A stretch of 64,000 nt of DNA, from positions 3,596,001 through 3,660,000 of the forward strand of contig NZ_CP076103.1 of NCBI RefSeq assembly GCF_018732085.1. Direction: 5' to 3'. The stretch comes from Lysobacter capsici. GTDB taxonomy: Bacteria; Pseudomonadota; Gammaproteobacteria; Xanthomonadales; Xanthomonadaceae. The notes beneath the pieces were generated by a model, which did not search any database, was not told the DNA's origin, and saw only the letters and a program-made list of their open reading frames with translations. This document shows, piece after piece, positions 8,934-18,160 of this stretch. Both the position numbers and the translations under genes were made by a program. Each line of letters starts with the position of its first letter. Position 1 is the stretch's first letter.

Positions 8934-9236
8934 GAGGTGCCCCTGGTTGCGTCGGGAATTGAACGGCCGGGCATGAACATGCGGGTGGCCGTCGTGGATC
9001 GCGGCATCGCGGCGGCGACCGCCGGCGAGCCAACATGACGAAGCCGTCACCCATCCGCTTGATCCTGTCCGGCGCAATCTCGCCGCAACGCGCCAGCGTC
9101 GCCGCGCAAGACCTCGATAAGCACGGCAAACCCGCCCGGTTACGGCCATCGGACTTGAAACACGGCATTCGCCGCGACGGCGGCGCGGCGTGTTCATCGC
9201 CCGCGTTCAACGTCGCGGCGTCGCGGCATCGCCACG

Positions 9237-9261
9237 GACCGCGCAGCATCGCTGCGCGGTC
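9237..9261 (-). terminator. Stem-loop downstream of the MACPF gene
   Basis: A perfect 11-bp stem (GACCGCGCAGC / GCTGCGCGGTC) with a 3-nt loop, 35 nt beyond the MACPF stop on the minus strand. There is no T tail, so termination is inferred only from stem strength and position. Confidence 0.5.
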
Positions 9262-9295
9262 GCGGGGGCTCGCCAGGACCTGAGCATGTGTACGA

Positions 9296-11887
9296 TCAGC
9301 CAAGAGCGGCCGGTTCGATCCAATCGATATCCACGTTGGTCAAGGCCAGCGTGAACGAGTTCATGATGGCCGGCGCGCTTGTATGGTGATCCTTGCTGGT
9401 GCCGTGCCAGGCGTACAGCGGCTGCGCGCGATGCCCCGATTCGGGATACGGCAGCGGGCACGAACCGGTCAGCCCGTTGGGCGTCGGCCTGGGGGACATC
9501 ATCACGCCGCCACCGATCATCACCGAGTGAAGGACGCCATCGCCCGAGGCAAGATGCTGGATGACGTGATCGTGATGGGCGCTTTCGCGGAATTCATGCA
9601 CGCGGTATTCCCAGGCAAGCTTCGCGCTGCCGCGCGGACGCAATCCGATCGCATACGCGGTCAGGTTGTGTGGGCATTTTTTGACCACGTGATGACTGTA
9701 GACCGCGTAGTGGCAGCGCTCCTGCGGCGGACCGGGCTTCGCGCCGACGGGACAATAGCTCATTCCGCCCAGCACCGCGGTATCGGCCAGGGCCGTCTCA
9801 TGCACCCTGCCGCCGCCTCCGGTGAAAAGATAGCCGTCGTTCGGCGCGAGCTTGAAGTAATGATCCTCCTTGAGCGCATCGCTGGACTGACTGAAGATCC
9901 GCACGTCCCATTCGTCGTTCGGATCGTACAAGGCGATCACCCGGACGACGTGCTCGACCGCGGAGCTGTCGTCGATGCTCTTCATCAGCACATGCCAGCT
10001 CCAGCGCTGGCCGTTGCCGGTGCCGGCCACCGACGGATGGCTGGCGATCAGGAAATTGCCGGCCTTCTGCCTCACCGCCGACGCACCGCCACCGAGGATC
10101 TTGTAGCCCGCCGGCAACTGCACGCTCGTGTCCAGCCGCTCGCTCGGCTGGCGGAAGTATTTCTCGAACAAGGTCAGTTGCATGTTCGGCATCTGGGTCA
10201 TGCTGCGGATCTCGCGCGCCAGCGCGGCGGCGGTCTTGAGCGCCCGGTTGATCAGGTGCTGGCGCAGGCCCGGCAGTTCGACCGTCGGAATGAAGACATC
10301 GTTGACCCACACGTCCTCGAGCAACTCGGCCAGCGCCGCGATGGCGATCGGCGCATTTCCCTTCGCCTCCTCCTTCACCTGCGCCACGGTCTGCGGCAGG
10401 CGCAGGATGTCCCACACCGCCTTGTCGTAGGACCGATCGATCACCTGCCAATGCGCATCGGGCTTGAGGCTCGCCAGCCACAACTCGCTGGGCAATTCGG
10501 CCATGCCGCCCAGCACCGACACCGACAGGGCGACGCTCTGCTCGTTGAACTTGTAATGCGTGACCGAGGAACCGGCGCTCGCCTGACTGTCGCTGCCGCG
10601 CCCGGCCCCGGCCGCCGAACCGCCGCCGCCCATACCGTGGTACGAGGCCGATGCCGAGATCGCCCAATCGGTGGCGCGGCTGACCGCTTCGTCCAGGGTG
10701 CGCTGATTTTCGCTCGATGTGCTGCTGGCCTTGGCCTCGTACTTGTACCAGCCGCCGAGCAACACCCGGCAGAACACGTGGCTGCCGAAGGAACGCAGGA
10801 AGAACTCGGCCGCGGCGCGGCGTTGCGCCGTCTGCGCGGCGGGAATCGCGTCGATCGCGCGCAACCCGGCCAGCGCCGCGTCGCTGAACGCCAATTGATC
10901 GCTCGGCAGGTCCATCGCCGCCTGTTGCGATTTGCGGTAGTGGGTCTTGATGCGGGTGGCGATCTGGCGCGCGGTGGTCGAGCTCTCGTCGCGCTGGCTC
11001 TGCTGGGCCGCGGCGTAGTTCGCCATCAGGCTGAAGGCGCCGATGCCGGACCCTACGAACGCCGCGCCCTTGGCCGTGGCCGAGGCGGCGAACGCGGAGG
11101 CCGAAGTCTCGAAGCGCTGCGCCGCCTGCTTGCTGGCCTGTTCGCTGGAATAGTCCAGTTGCACATTGGTCAGCGCCGAGGCGCGCAGCAGACGGCCGCC
11201 CATGTTGAGCACGTCCGAACCGGTGGCCTGCTCCAGGCTGGCGGCGGTCACGCAGAAGCCGCGCAGGATCTGCTTCTCGTCCAGCAACTCGGCGATGCTG
11301 CGCGGCCGCTTGTCGAGAAACTCCTCGAGCTTCTTGGCGATCTTGTTGTGCAGGCCGAGTTCGATCTGCTCCAGGGTGGCGCTGAGCTTGTCCAGGCTGG
11401 CGAACGACAGATCGACCGACGCCAGCAAGTCCTTGGCCTTGCATTGGGCGAGGATGCGCTCGAGTTCCGTGCGGCTGAGCTTGACCATCGCATCGCGCTC
11501 GGCGCCGGTCGCGGCCAGGCAGGCCTGGCGCAACGCGTCCACCTCGTCGATGGCCTTGGTCAGCTGCGCCTTCTTTTCGTCGAAGGCCTTGCTGTCCTGC
11601 GCCGCGCTGCGGCCGTTGGCGCGATCGATGCGCGCCTGCACCGTGGCCGCATCCAGGTCCTCGATCGCCTCGGCGGTCTGCTCGTGAGCCAGATCGGGCT
11701 TGTCGCCGCGGATCTTCTTGAGCAACGCGAGCTTGCGCTCGGGCGTGTGGCAGGCGCGCTGCAACGACATCAGCGAACCGATGCCAGCATCGCGCACCAA
11801 CTTGATCTGTGGGGTGCGCAAGCCCAGCTCGCGCAGGAAATTCTCCAGCGGAATGACTTGCGATTCTTCTGCGATTGCGACCGGCAT
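9296..11887 (-). CDS. MACPF-domain pore-forming protein
   Basis: An 863-residue protein. Residues 1-210 are helical and charged, likely coiled coil. A membrane-attack-complex/perforin domain spans about 220-630: its signature is FGSHVFCRVLLGG (367-379), followed by the second GG in VSVLGGMAELP (about 457-465) and a glycine/serine-rich stretch at 418-440. The C-terminal part (about 640-863) is beta-rich with GG-containing repeats (ILGGGAS, YLFTGGGG, VMIGGGVMM), probably a target-binding domain. MACPF proteins oligomerise into membrane pores. There is no classical signal peptide. The start is supported by GGGGGGAAGAGGT just upstream. Divergent from the tyrosinase gene. Likely a toxin against other cells, but that is inference. 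Confidence 0.8.
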   Translation of the reverse strand: MPVAIAEESQVIPLENFLRELGLRTPQIKLVRDAGIGSLMSLQRACHTPERKLALLKKIRGDKPDLAHEQTAEAIEDLDAATVQARIDRANGRSAAQDSKAFDEKKAQLTKAIDEVDALRQACLAATGAERDAMVKLSRTELERILAQCKAKDLLASVDLSFASLDKLSATLEQIELGLHNKIAKKLEEFLDKRPRSIAELLDEKQILRGFCVTAASLEQATGSDVLNMGGRLLRASALTNVQLDYSSEQASKQAAQRFETSASAFAASATAKGAAFVGSGIGAFSLMANYAAAQQSQRDESSTTARQIATRIKTHYRKSQQAAMDLPSDQLAFSDAALAGLRAIDAIPAAQTAQRRAAAEFFLRSFGSHVFCRVLLGGWYKYEAKASSTSSENQRTLDEAVSRATDWAISASASYHGMGGGGSAAGAGRGSDSQASAGSSVTHYKFNEQSVALSVSVLGGMAELPSELWLASLKPDAHWQVIDRSYDKAVWDILRLPQTVAQVKEEAKGNAPIAIAALAELLEDVWVNDVFIPTVELPGLRQHLINRALKTAAALAREIRSMTQMPNMQLTLFEKYFRQPSERLDTSVQLPAGYKILGGGASAVRQKAGNFLIASHPSVAGTGNGQRWSWHVLMKSIDDSSAVEHVVRVIALYDPNDEWDVRIFSQSSDALKEDHYFKLAPNDGYLFTGGGGRVHETALADTAVLGGMSYCPVGAKPGPPQERCHYAVYSHHVVKKCPHNLTAYAIGLRPRGSAKLAWEYRVHEFRESAHHDHVIQHLASGDGVLHSVMIGGGVMMSPRPTPNGLTGSCPLPYPESGHRAQPLYAWHGTSKDHHTSAPAIMNSFTLALTNVDIDWIEPAALG

Positions 11888-11960
11888 ACCTCTTCCCCCC
11901 GTGAATGCGCCTCCACACGACGTGGAGGCTGCGTCTTGATAACGGCGATCACTTGTCCAT

Positions 11961-12002
11961 GTGAAGCCGTCGATATGAAGCCATCGATGCGAAGCGGCGC
12001 AT
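11961..12002. promoter_or_regulatory. Triple 14-bp direct repeat between divergent genes
   Basis: GTGAAGCCGTCGAT, ATGAAGCCATCGAT and GCGAAGCGGCGCAT lie head to tail without spacers in the 383-bp interval between the MACPF and tyrosinase genes. Copies 1 and 2 match at 12 of 14 positions; copy 3 is degenerate. The arrangement suggests an operator or regulator-binding array 74 bp upstream of the MACPF start. No clear -35/-10 pair could be fixed by eye. Confidence 0.45.
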
Positions 12003-12270
12003 CGCAACGCCGAGCCGGCAAGCGCGGCATGAGGGCCATCGCAGCGGCGCCCAGGCCCGACTCGCGATCGCTCCGGCACCGCGCCGTCCGCTCGCTTTTG
12101 TGACTTCAATTGCAAATCGAAAGCGTGCGCACGATCGGTGTCCGTTACCCCGCCGCCGCACCGTTCGAACAAAGAACGCTCGATCCGGATCGGTGCGGCC
12201 AACCGTCGACAGCGGCGATGCGCCGGCGCGATGGATCGCCGATCGCCATCACACAGGGGAGTACAAACCG

Positions 12271-13923
12271 ATGCGCTACACACGCCGCGACTTCATGACC
12301 ACCGCCGCCACCGCCGTGGCCGGCAGCATGCTGCCGCTCGGCTCGCTGCTAGCCGCCGGCCCCGGCACGCAGGGCTCGGACCCGACCGCGCGCTATCGCC
12401 GTCACGACGTCGCCACGCCCGAAGGCCAGCGCATGCTGATCAGCTACGCGCGCGGCGTCGAAGCCATGCTCAAGCTGCCGGCCGAGCATCCGCACAACTG
12501 GTTCCGCAACGCCTTCACCCACTTCCTGGATTGCCCGCACGGCAACTGGTGGTTCTACGTGTGGCATCGCGGTTACGTGGGCTATTTCGAACGCAGCATC
12601 CGCAAGCTCAGCGGCGACGCCAGTTTCGCCATGCCGTTCTGGGACTGGACCCGACACCCGGAAATCCCGGCCGCCATGTTCGACGGCGTGCTCACGCCCA
12701 CCGACGGCGCGTATTCGCCGTTCACCGGCAACCTGCTCAAGTTCACCGAGTTCGTCAAACCCTCGCTGCTCAAGTACTGGAACAGCCTCAGCGGCGAGCA
12801 ACGCGCGCAACTCAATTCGCGCGGCTACCCGACCTTCGACGACGCCTGGAACGACGTCACCGGCTACAGCCTCGCGCAGAAAGCCGGCTTGTCGGGCAAC
12901 CAGAGCTACGCCATCACCTGCGGCGCGCGCTACCTGTCGCGCTCCAATCCCAAGCTCGACGACAAGACCGCGTACGACGTGTCGCCCGCCATCGTCAGCT
13001 CCGGGCTGACTCCGACCTTGTTCTACGACCCGAGCATCAGCAACAGCTTCGCCAGTTCCAAGACCGCCACCCACCTGGTGCAGCCCGACGGCTCGACCAA
13101 TTTCTCGATCCTCGAAGGCTTCCCGCACAACAAGGTGCATAACTACATCGGCGGCGTCGGCGCGATCGACCCGGGCCCGTACGGCAACATGACCAACTTC
13201 CTGTCGCCGGTCGATCCGATTTTCTACCTGCACCACTCCAACATGGATCGGTTGTGGGACCTGTGGACCAGGAAACAACTCGCCGCCGGCCTGCCGATCC
13301 TGCCGACCGGCGACGACCTGGCGACCTTCCTGGCCGAGCCGTTCCTGTTCTACGTCGACGGCGACGGCGGCTTCGTCGGTCCCGCCAAGGCCGGCGACTA
13401 CGTCAGCACCCGCGTGTTCGACTACGACTACGGCCCGGGCTTCGGCAGCGACCTGCCGGTCGTGCCCAAGCGCAAATCGGGCGCGACGAAATACGGCGTG
13501 ATCAAGGGCGGCATCGACGCCGGCGCGGCCTCGGTGCTGCTGCCCAACGCGCTGGTCGAACAGCATCTGGCCAGCGCGCAGCCGGCCTCGTTGATCGCCG
13601 AAGTCACGCTCGACCGTCCGGAAGGCCTGGCGGTCACGCGCGAGTTCGACGTGTTGGTCAACGCGCCGGCCGATGTCGAGCGAGTGGATGCGAACAGCCC
13701 GTACTACGCCGGCACCCTCGCCTTCTTCGGCCCGACCATGCCGAACATGGCGATGTCGCATTCGGCGACCTTCGCCGTTCCCCTGCCCAAGACCCTGCGC
13801 GCGTTCTCCAACGCCAAACTGCTCGGCGCGAACGCGCAGTTCAACATCCGCCTGGCGCCATCGGGCAAGCAACCCGCCGATCCGGCGCCGGTGCGCGGCG
13901 TGTCGATCAAGCCGGCGGGTTGA
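12271..13923 (+). CDS. Tat-exported tyrosinase / polyphenol oxidase
   Basis: A 550-residue type-3 copper oxidase. The N-terminus YTRRDFMTTAATAVAGSML is a Tat signal, consistent with export of a folded copper protein. CuA ligands are likely His84, His90 and His99 (HFLDCPHG, WHRGY); Cys88 lies two residues before His90, the spacing of the Cys-His thioether bridge in fungal tyrosinases. CuB ligands are His286 and His290 (HNKVH) and His321 or 322 in DPIFYLHHSNMDRLW. The C-terminal 200 residues form a second domain that may shield the active site. It oxidises phenols to quinones. AGGGGAG precedes the ATG. The small exported protein 5 nt downstream is probably co-transcribed. Confidence 0.92.
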   Translation: MRYTRRDFMTTAATAVAGSMLPLGSLLAAGPGTQGSDPTARYRRHDVATPEGQRMLISYARGVEAMLKLPAEHPHNWFRNAFTHFLDCPHGNWWFYVWHRGYVGYFERSIRKLSGDASFAMPFWDWTRHPEIPAAMFDGVLTPTDGAYSPFTGNLLKFTEFVKPSLLKYWNSLSGEQRAQLNSRGYPTFDDAWNDVTGYSLAQKAGLSGNQSYAITCGARYLSRSNPKLDDKTAYDVSPAIVSSGLTPTLFYDPSISNSFASSKTATHLVQPDGSTNFSILEGFPHNKVHNYIGGVGAIDPGPYGNMTNFLSPVDPIFYLHHSNMDRLWDLWTRKQLAAGLPILPTGDDLATFLAEPFLFYVDGDGGFVGPAKAGDYVSTRVFDYDYGPGFGSDLPVVPKRKSGATKYGVIKGGIDAGAASVLLPNALVEQHLASAQPASLIAEVTLDRPEGLAVTREFDVLVNAPADVERVDANSPYYAGTLAFFGPTMPNMAMSHSATFAVPLPKTLRAFSNAKLLGANAQFNIRLAPSGKQPADPAPVRGVSIKPAG

Positions 13924-13928
13924 TCCTC

Positions 13929-14309
13929 ATGCAACGCGGCACTGTCGCCTTCGCACTCGCCCTGCTCATCGCGCAGGGCGGGTGCGTGGCGGGCGGCCCC
14001 TTGCGAACGCTTACGCTCCCGCATGCGCTCGACGCCGCCGACAACGTTTATCTGCAAGTGCGGCTGGGCGCGCTGGCCGGCGGCCAGGAGATCGAACTGA
14101 GCACCGACAGCGGCCGCCATCTCGGCGCGATCTCGCCGCACGGCATCCGTCCCGGTCGCGACGCGGGGACTTACACCGTGCCCGTGCCCGCCGACGCGAT
14201 TCGCGACGGCCGCGTGCGTATTCGCTTGATCACCACGCCGGCCGGCGGAGCGGCGCGCGATGCGAATTCGGATGAGGTACGGGAGGTGCGTTTGATCGTG
14301 AACAAGTAA
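13929..14309 (+). CDS. Small exported companion of tyrosinase
   Basis: A 126-residue protein with an N-terminal hydrophobic signal (TVAFALALLIAQGGC). The GGC could be a lipobox-like site (Cys19), though the -3 position is Gln and atypical. The mature part is predicted beta-rich (YLQVRLGALAGGQEIELSTD..). The start lies 5 nt after the tyrosinase stop, so the two are almost certainly one operon. Bacterial tyrosinases often have a small partner, such as the copper chaperone MelC1, but this sequence has few histidines and does not look like MelC1. A role in tyrosinase maturation or secretion is inference from context. Confidence 0.7.
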   Translation: MQRGTVAFALALLIAQGGCVAGGPLRTLTLPHALDAADNVYLQVRLGALAGGQEIELSTDSGRHLGAISPHGIRPGRDAGTYTVPVPADAIRDGRVRIRLITTPAGGAARDANSDEVREVRLIVNK

Positions 14310-14393
14310 GCGAAGACCCGAGCCACCGTGTTTCGACGGATTCAAACCATCGCGCCCTATGTTCGCGCTGCATGCCGCCCGGCCAACGCATCC

Positions 14394-15092
14394 CTAAACC
14401 GCGACCGCTTGCCCCGGTGCCAGTGATCGTCGCGCCAGATCAAGGCTCGCGCACTTCAACAATGCAGGCGACGGCTCGATGGGATCCCGACTTCCCATTG
14501 CGTCGACATTGCGCCAAAGCACACCCGGGTTGCGGAACAGCCCCTTCAACGACCACCACCCCATAAGGCCGCTGATCAAAAGCGAAGATCGCAGTTCCTT
14601 TTCATAGCACCGCCGACAACCGAAAAATTCGTAACGTTCGTGCAGACAGATCACCAGCGCCGACACCATACGCTGCACCGGTCTGACTTCAATGACCTCG
14701 CCTTGGCGCTTGCACTTCGGGCAAGGGCCTCGCCGGATCACCTTGGCGTGCTCGGCAATCTCATTGGGCTCCAAGCCCACCGCAAGCACTGCCAGCTGCG
14801 AATGGTTCCGACAGCGTTCACTGCAAAATTTCTGGCTATCCGTGACGACCGCCCCGAGTGCGGTTGTCCCGCCGCAATAATCGCATTGCCGCGTCGCTCC
14901 CGACCCCTGCAGATGCGCGCGCATCACATCATCGGCCTTTTCTCTCGCAGCCTCCCCAGTCAATCCGCGCTCGGCCAGTATCTCGGACGTCGCCGCCATC
15001 GCTTCATCGATCAACGGGCGCGATGCGTTGAGGATCAGCTCCTCCGTGTCCATGCCACGAAAGCGCTGCTTGAATTCTTCCTTCGTATACAT
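14394..15092 (-). CDS. Zinc-ribbon-like protein, unknown function
   Basis: A 232-residue protein with cysteine pairs arranged like small zinc sites: CDYCGG with FCSERC (about 70-94), CPKC and CRRC further on. The N-terminal 65 residues are helical (MYTKEEFKQRFRGMDTEELI). One hydrophobic stretch (SSLLISGLMGWWSLKGLF) near residue 180 may be membrane-associated. The ATG at 15092 begins the conserved-looking helix; upstream in-frame codons look non-coding. The family is not recognised and it stands alone between same-sense intergenic gaps. Confidence 0.65.
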   Translation of the reverse strand: MYTKEEFKQRFRGMDTEELILNASRPLIDEAMAATSEILAERGLTGEAAREKADDVMRAHLQGSGATRQCDYCGGTTALGAVVTDSQKFCSERCRNHSQLAVLAVGLEPNEIAEHAKVIRRGPCPKCKRQGEVIEVRPVQRMVSALVICLHERYEFFGCRRCYEKELRSSLLISGLMGWWSLKGLFRNPGVLWRNVDAMGSRDPIEPSPALLKCASLDLARRSLAPGQAVAV

Positions 15093-15298
15093 CGCGTCCC
15101 CACAACCCCTGTCGCCGCCGTAAGCGGCATCCCGAGTGCAAATACTAATCAAAGGCGGCGGCCGACACATCCGTGAGCGCCGAATTGCCTTTCATCGCCG
15201 GCAGAAATGTTGCCTTGGGCGAAAAGACGTGCGATACGGCAGATGGCCCTCGCCTTTCCGGCCGACGATCTGTCCGCCCCGCCCAGAGACCCGCCGCC

Positions 15299-16135
15299 AT
15301 GCTCAAGCACCGCACGTTGGCCTTGCTGCTGCTCTGCCTACCCCAACTCGCACTGGCCCAGGAGGAAGTCTTCGACGTCCACGTCCACGTCTGGCAGGGT
15401 GAAAAGTCGCTGCGCGAGTACTACGACCAGTTGGACACGACCCACCAACCGGTCACCCGCCACAGCGGCATCCACATGGCGGTCAAGGGCGAACTGGCGC
15501 AGACCCGGGCGAAGAACGACGAACTGATCGCCCTGTCCAAGCGCTACCCGAAGCTTATGCCGATCGCCTCGGTGCATCCGCTCGACGACCAGGCCGCGAC
15601 CGATGAATTGAAGCGGCTCGCCGGCCTGGGCGTGAAAGCGATCAAGCTGCACCCGCACACCCAGAAATTCGACATCACCGATCCCAGGGTGCGCGCGCTG
15701 TGCAAACTGGCCGGCGAACTGGGCGTCGCGGTCTTGTTCGACAACTTCAACATCGTCCCGGGCGACAGCCAGAACCTGTTCAACCTGGCGGTGCAACTGC
15801 CCAAGACCCACTTCATCTTCGCCCACATGGGCGGCCTGGACTTCCGTTTCTGGAACTCGCTGTTCATGGCCAGGACGGCGAAGGATTTCTTCTTCGACAA
15901 CATCCATTTCGACATCTCGGCCACCGCCGTGCTGGTGGCCGATTCGCCGCTGGAGGCCGAATTCGTCTGGACCATCCGCAACGTCGGCATCGACAACGTG
16001 ATGCTGGGCTCGGACTATCCGCAGCTGTCGCTCAAGCAGGCGGTCGATGCGCTGGAGAAACTCGATCTGACCGCGGAGGAGAAACGCAAGATCCGCTGGG
16101 ACAACGCCAACCGGCTGTTCGGCGACAAGCGCTGA
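15299..16135 (+). CDS. Exported metal-dependent amidohydrolase (amidohydrolase_2 type)
   Basis: A 278-residue TIM-barrel hydrolase with a signal peptide (MLKHRTLALLLLCLPQLALA). HxH metal motif in FDVHVHVW (His28, His30), KLHPH (beta-strand His), FAHMGG (His) and GSDYPQ (Asp) are in the order expected of amidohydrolase_2 proteins, which include decarboxylases and lactonases acting on small carboxylated or aromatic compounds. Export is less common for this family. The substrate cannot be told from sequence. A GC-rich stem-loop (16155-16178) follows without a T tail. Confidence 0.8.
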   Translation: MLKHRTLALLLLCLPQLALAQEEVFDVHVHVWQGEKSLREYYDQLDTTHQPVTRHSGIHMAVKGELAQTRAKNDELIALSKRYPKLMPIASVHPLDDQAATDELKRLAGLGVKAIKLHPHTQKFDITDPRVRALCKLAGELGVAVLFDNFNIVPGDSQNLFNLAVQLPKTHFIFAHMGGLDFRFWNSLFMARTAKDFFFDNIHFDISATAVLVADSPLEAEFVWTIRNVGIDNVMLGSDYPQLSLKQAVDALEKLDLTAEEKRKIRWDNANRLFGDKR

Positions 16136-16287
16136 TGCTGGTAAACGACCGCGCCGCGCCCCCGCGCCAGGGGGCGCAGCGGTTCGCGATGTCGCGTATT
16201 ACGGCCGTTGCGACATTGATGAACCGCCGCGATCACCCGCACCAACCTCACGCTTTTCTCGTACCCTAGCGAAAAGGGGACATCATC

Positions 16288-17067
16288 ATGCGAACGATTC
16301 CAGGCGCACTGCTGATCGCGGTGCTGGCGCCGACCGCCATCGCCGCCGTCAACCTGCGGGTTGAGACACATCAAATCTCGCAAGACCGATACGATCTCAT
16401 CGTGCGGTTGCCGTCCGGCATTGACGCCATTCGCGTGCAATCGATGCTCCGCCCCGCCGCAGACCAGGTCTGCGAAGGCCGGGCATGGCAGTGGGGCCCG
16501 CATCGATTCGAATCGACAGCGCGACTGGGTCCCGGAGAACCGCAGGCCGGCGAACAGACCTTTACTCAACAGGTGGATTGCGGCGCAATCGCCACGCCGG
16601 ACCTGACGGCCGTTGCGGCGCCCGACGCCCCGGCCACGGCGGACGACGAACGTCGAGTGAAGGAAACCACGCTGGCTTACCTCCTGGCCAAGGACACCGG
16701 CGATTTCGCCAAGGCCCGTTCGATGCAGACCGAAGAAGCCGAACCTTACATGCGCTCGGACTGGAGCGAGCCCCGTGCGGCCTTCAACAAGCAAGCCGGC
16801 TTGCCGATCGCGCGCCAAGTCGTCCGCCTGACCTGGTACGACAATCCACAGGGCGCGCCGCGCAAAGGCCGCTATGTCGCAGCCGACTACCGCGGCGATT
16901 ACCGACACTCCGGCTTCTATTGCGGCTACGCAATGTGGTACCGGGAAGCCGACGGCAGCTACCGCCTGGTGCGCGAGGAAGAGGGTCAGGTGTCCAACGA
17001 AACCGCCGGCAAGATTGCGGCGGCCGACCTGCCCGCGTTGCGCAAACAGGTCGGTTGCCGCGATTGA
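16288..17067 (+). CDS. Exported protein, possibly DUF4019-like C-terminal domain
   Basis: A 259-residue protein with a signal peptide (MRTIPGALLIAVLAPTAIA). The N-terminal domain (about 25-110) is beta-rich with two cysteines (QVCEGR, DCGAI). The C-terminal domain (about 120-259) has the pattern of DUF4019-type stress or growth proteins: helical start (DDERRVKETTLAYLLAKDTG), a mid YVAADYRGDY strand and a terminal cysteine. That assignment is tentative. AAAGGGGAC precedes the ATG. Function unknown; neighbours give no clue. Confidence 0.65.
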   Translation: MRTIPGALLIAVLAPTAIAAVNLRVETHQISQDRYDLIVRLPSGIDAIRVQSMLRPAADQVCEGRAWQWGPHRFESTARLGPGEPQAGEQTFTQQVDCGAIATPDLTAVAAPDAPATADDERRVKETTLAYLLAKDTGDFAKARSMQTEEAEPYMRSDWSEPRAAFNKQAGLPIARQVVRLTWYDNPQGAPRKGRYVAADYRGDYRHSGFYCGYAMWYREADGSYRLVREEEGQVSNETAGKIAAADLPALRKQVGCRD

Positions 17068-17105
17068 GGCGCGCCACGCGCCTCATCGGATCGAATGCGT
17101 TCCGC

Positions 17106-18026
17106 TCAGTCCTTGGCCAACGCAAAATCAATCGCCGCGCACACCGCCGCCGCCTGCGCCGCGTTGCACTGCTCCGGCGTCGCGCGCGGGCTGTCGGGGT
17201 AGACCTCGGTGGTGGTGCGGTAACGCGCGTCGGTGATGCCGGCGCACAGGCCCAGCGAGCGCACCGGGTAATTGATCACGCCCGGCGCGACCACGGCGGC
17301 GCCGATGATCTCGCCGTTGGCGTCGGCCGGCGCGATATGGGTGACCAGCGCCACCGCCGCGACCACCGCCTGCTGGAACTCGGGCTGCGGGTCCTCGCTG
17401 TCGCCGACCAGGTAGAACCCGTCCGGGATCTCGCCCGGCTCGTACGGCTTGCCGTCGCGCGCGGCCAGCGCCGGCCGGAATTCGGACTCGTCGCTGTCGG
17501 TGGTCTCGTGCAGGTCGATATGCACCCGCACGCCGGCGCGCAGCGGCGCGATCAGTTGCATCAGCGCGGCCGATTCCTGCGCCGGGCTGTCGTCGCGGAA
17601 CGAGCGGTTCGGATCGATCGCGTCGACGTTCCAGCGGTGAATCCGCTCGTAGGCCCAGGGACTGACGCACGGCGCGATCAACACGTTGGCGCGGCCGGCG
17701 TAGTCGGCGGCATGGCGCTGCGCGAACAGCAGCGCGCCGTGGACACCGCTGGTTTCGTAGCCATGCACGCCGCCGGTCACCAGCAGGGTCGGCAGGTCGT
17801 CGCGCCAGTCGCGGCTCTTGAGCGCGAACAGCGGGTAGCTATCGGGTGCGTAGTCCAGGCGACCGTACTGCACCACCTCGAAATGCGGGCGCAGCGTGTC
17901 GATCACGCTGAGCACGTCGGCCTCGTAGCTGCGCTGGCGGACTTGCGTCGAACGCCACTGGGCGACCTCGGCCGCGGTCCAGGGCTGGCCGGGCGTACCG
18001 ATCGGGTAGAAGGCTTGGGCGGTCAT
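17106..18026 (-). CDS. M14-family zinc metallopeptidase
   Basis: A 306-residue cytoplasmic protein with M14 (carboxypeptidase A / succinylglutamate desuccinylase-like) motifs: HxxE in GGVHGYETSG (His88, Glu91), NR in DPNRSF (substrate carboxylate binding), the third zinc ligand in HIDLHETTD (His173) and a probable catalytic Glu in TTTEVYPD. Such enzymes remove C-terminal residues or deacylate N-acyl amino acids. There is no signal peptide, so an intracellular role is likely. Divergent from the caspase operon (134 bp gap), which may be coincidence. Confidence 0.85.
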   Translation of the reverse strand: MTAQAFYPIGTPGQPWTAAEVAQWRSTQVRQRSYEADVLSVIDTLRPHFEVVQYGRLDYAPDSYPLFALKSRDWRDDLPTLLVTGGVHGYETSGVHGALLFAQRHAADYAGRANVLIAPCVSPWAYERIHRWNVDAIDPNRSFRDDSPAQESAALMQLIAPLRAGVRVHIDLHETTDSDESEFRPALAARDGKPYEPGEIPDGFYLVGDSEDPQPEFQQAVVAAVALVTHIAPADANGEIIGAAVVAPGVINYPVRSLGLCAGITDARYRTTTEVYPDSPRATPEQCNAAQAAAVCAAIDFALAKD

Positions 18027-18160
18027 CGCGTCGCTCTGGCTGGATGGCGGGAAGGCCGAGATTTTACCATCGCCGCCACGGCCGCCCGCACCCTGGCCGA
18101 AATGCGGGCCGGCTTACGTCATGATTGAGGCCGGACGCGCATTCGCAGGGACGGGCGACA

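Noticed and set aside
9383..12103. A 906-codon open frame antisense to the MACPF gene
   Set aside because: Shadow of a real coding strand; arginine-rich translation without motifs.
13929..14309. Tyrosinase companion as MelC1 copper chaperone
   Set aside because: Few histidines and no MelC1 pattern were seen.
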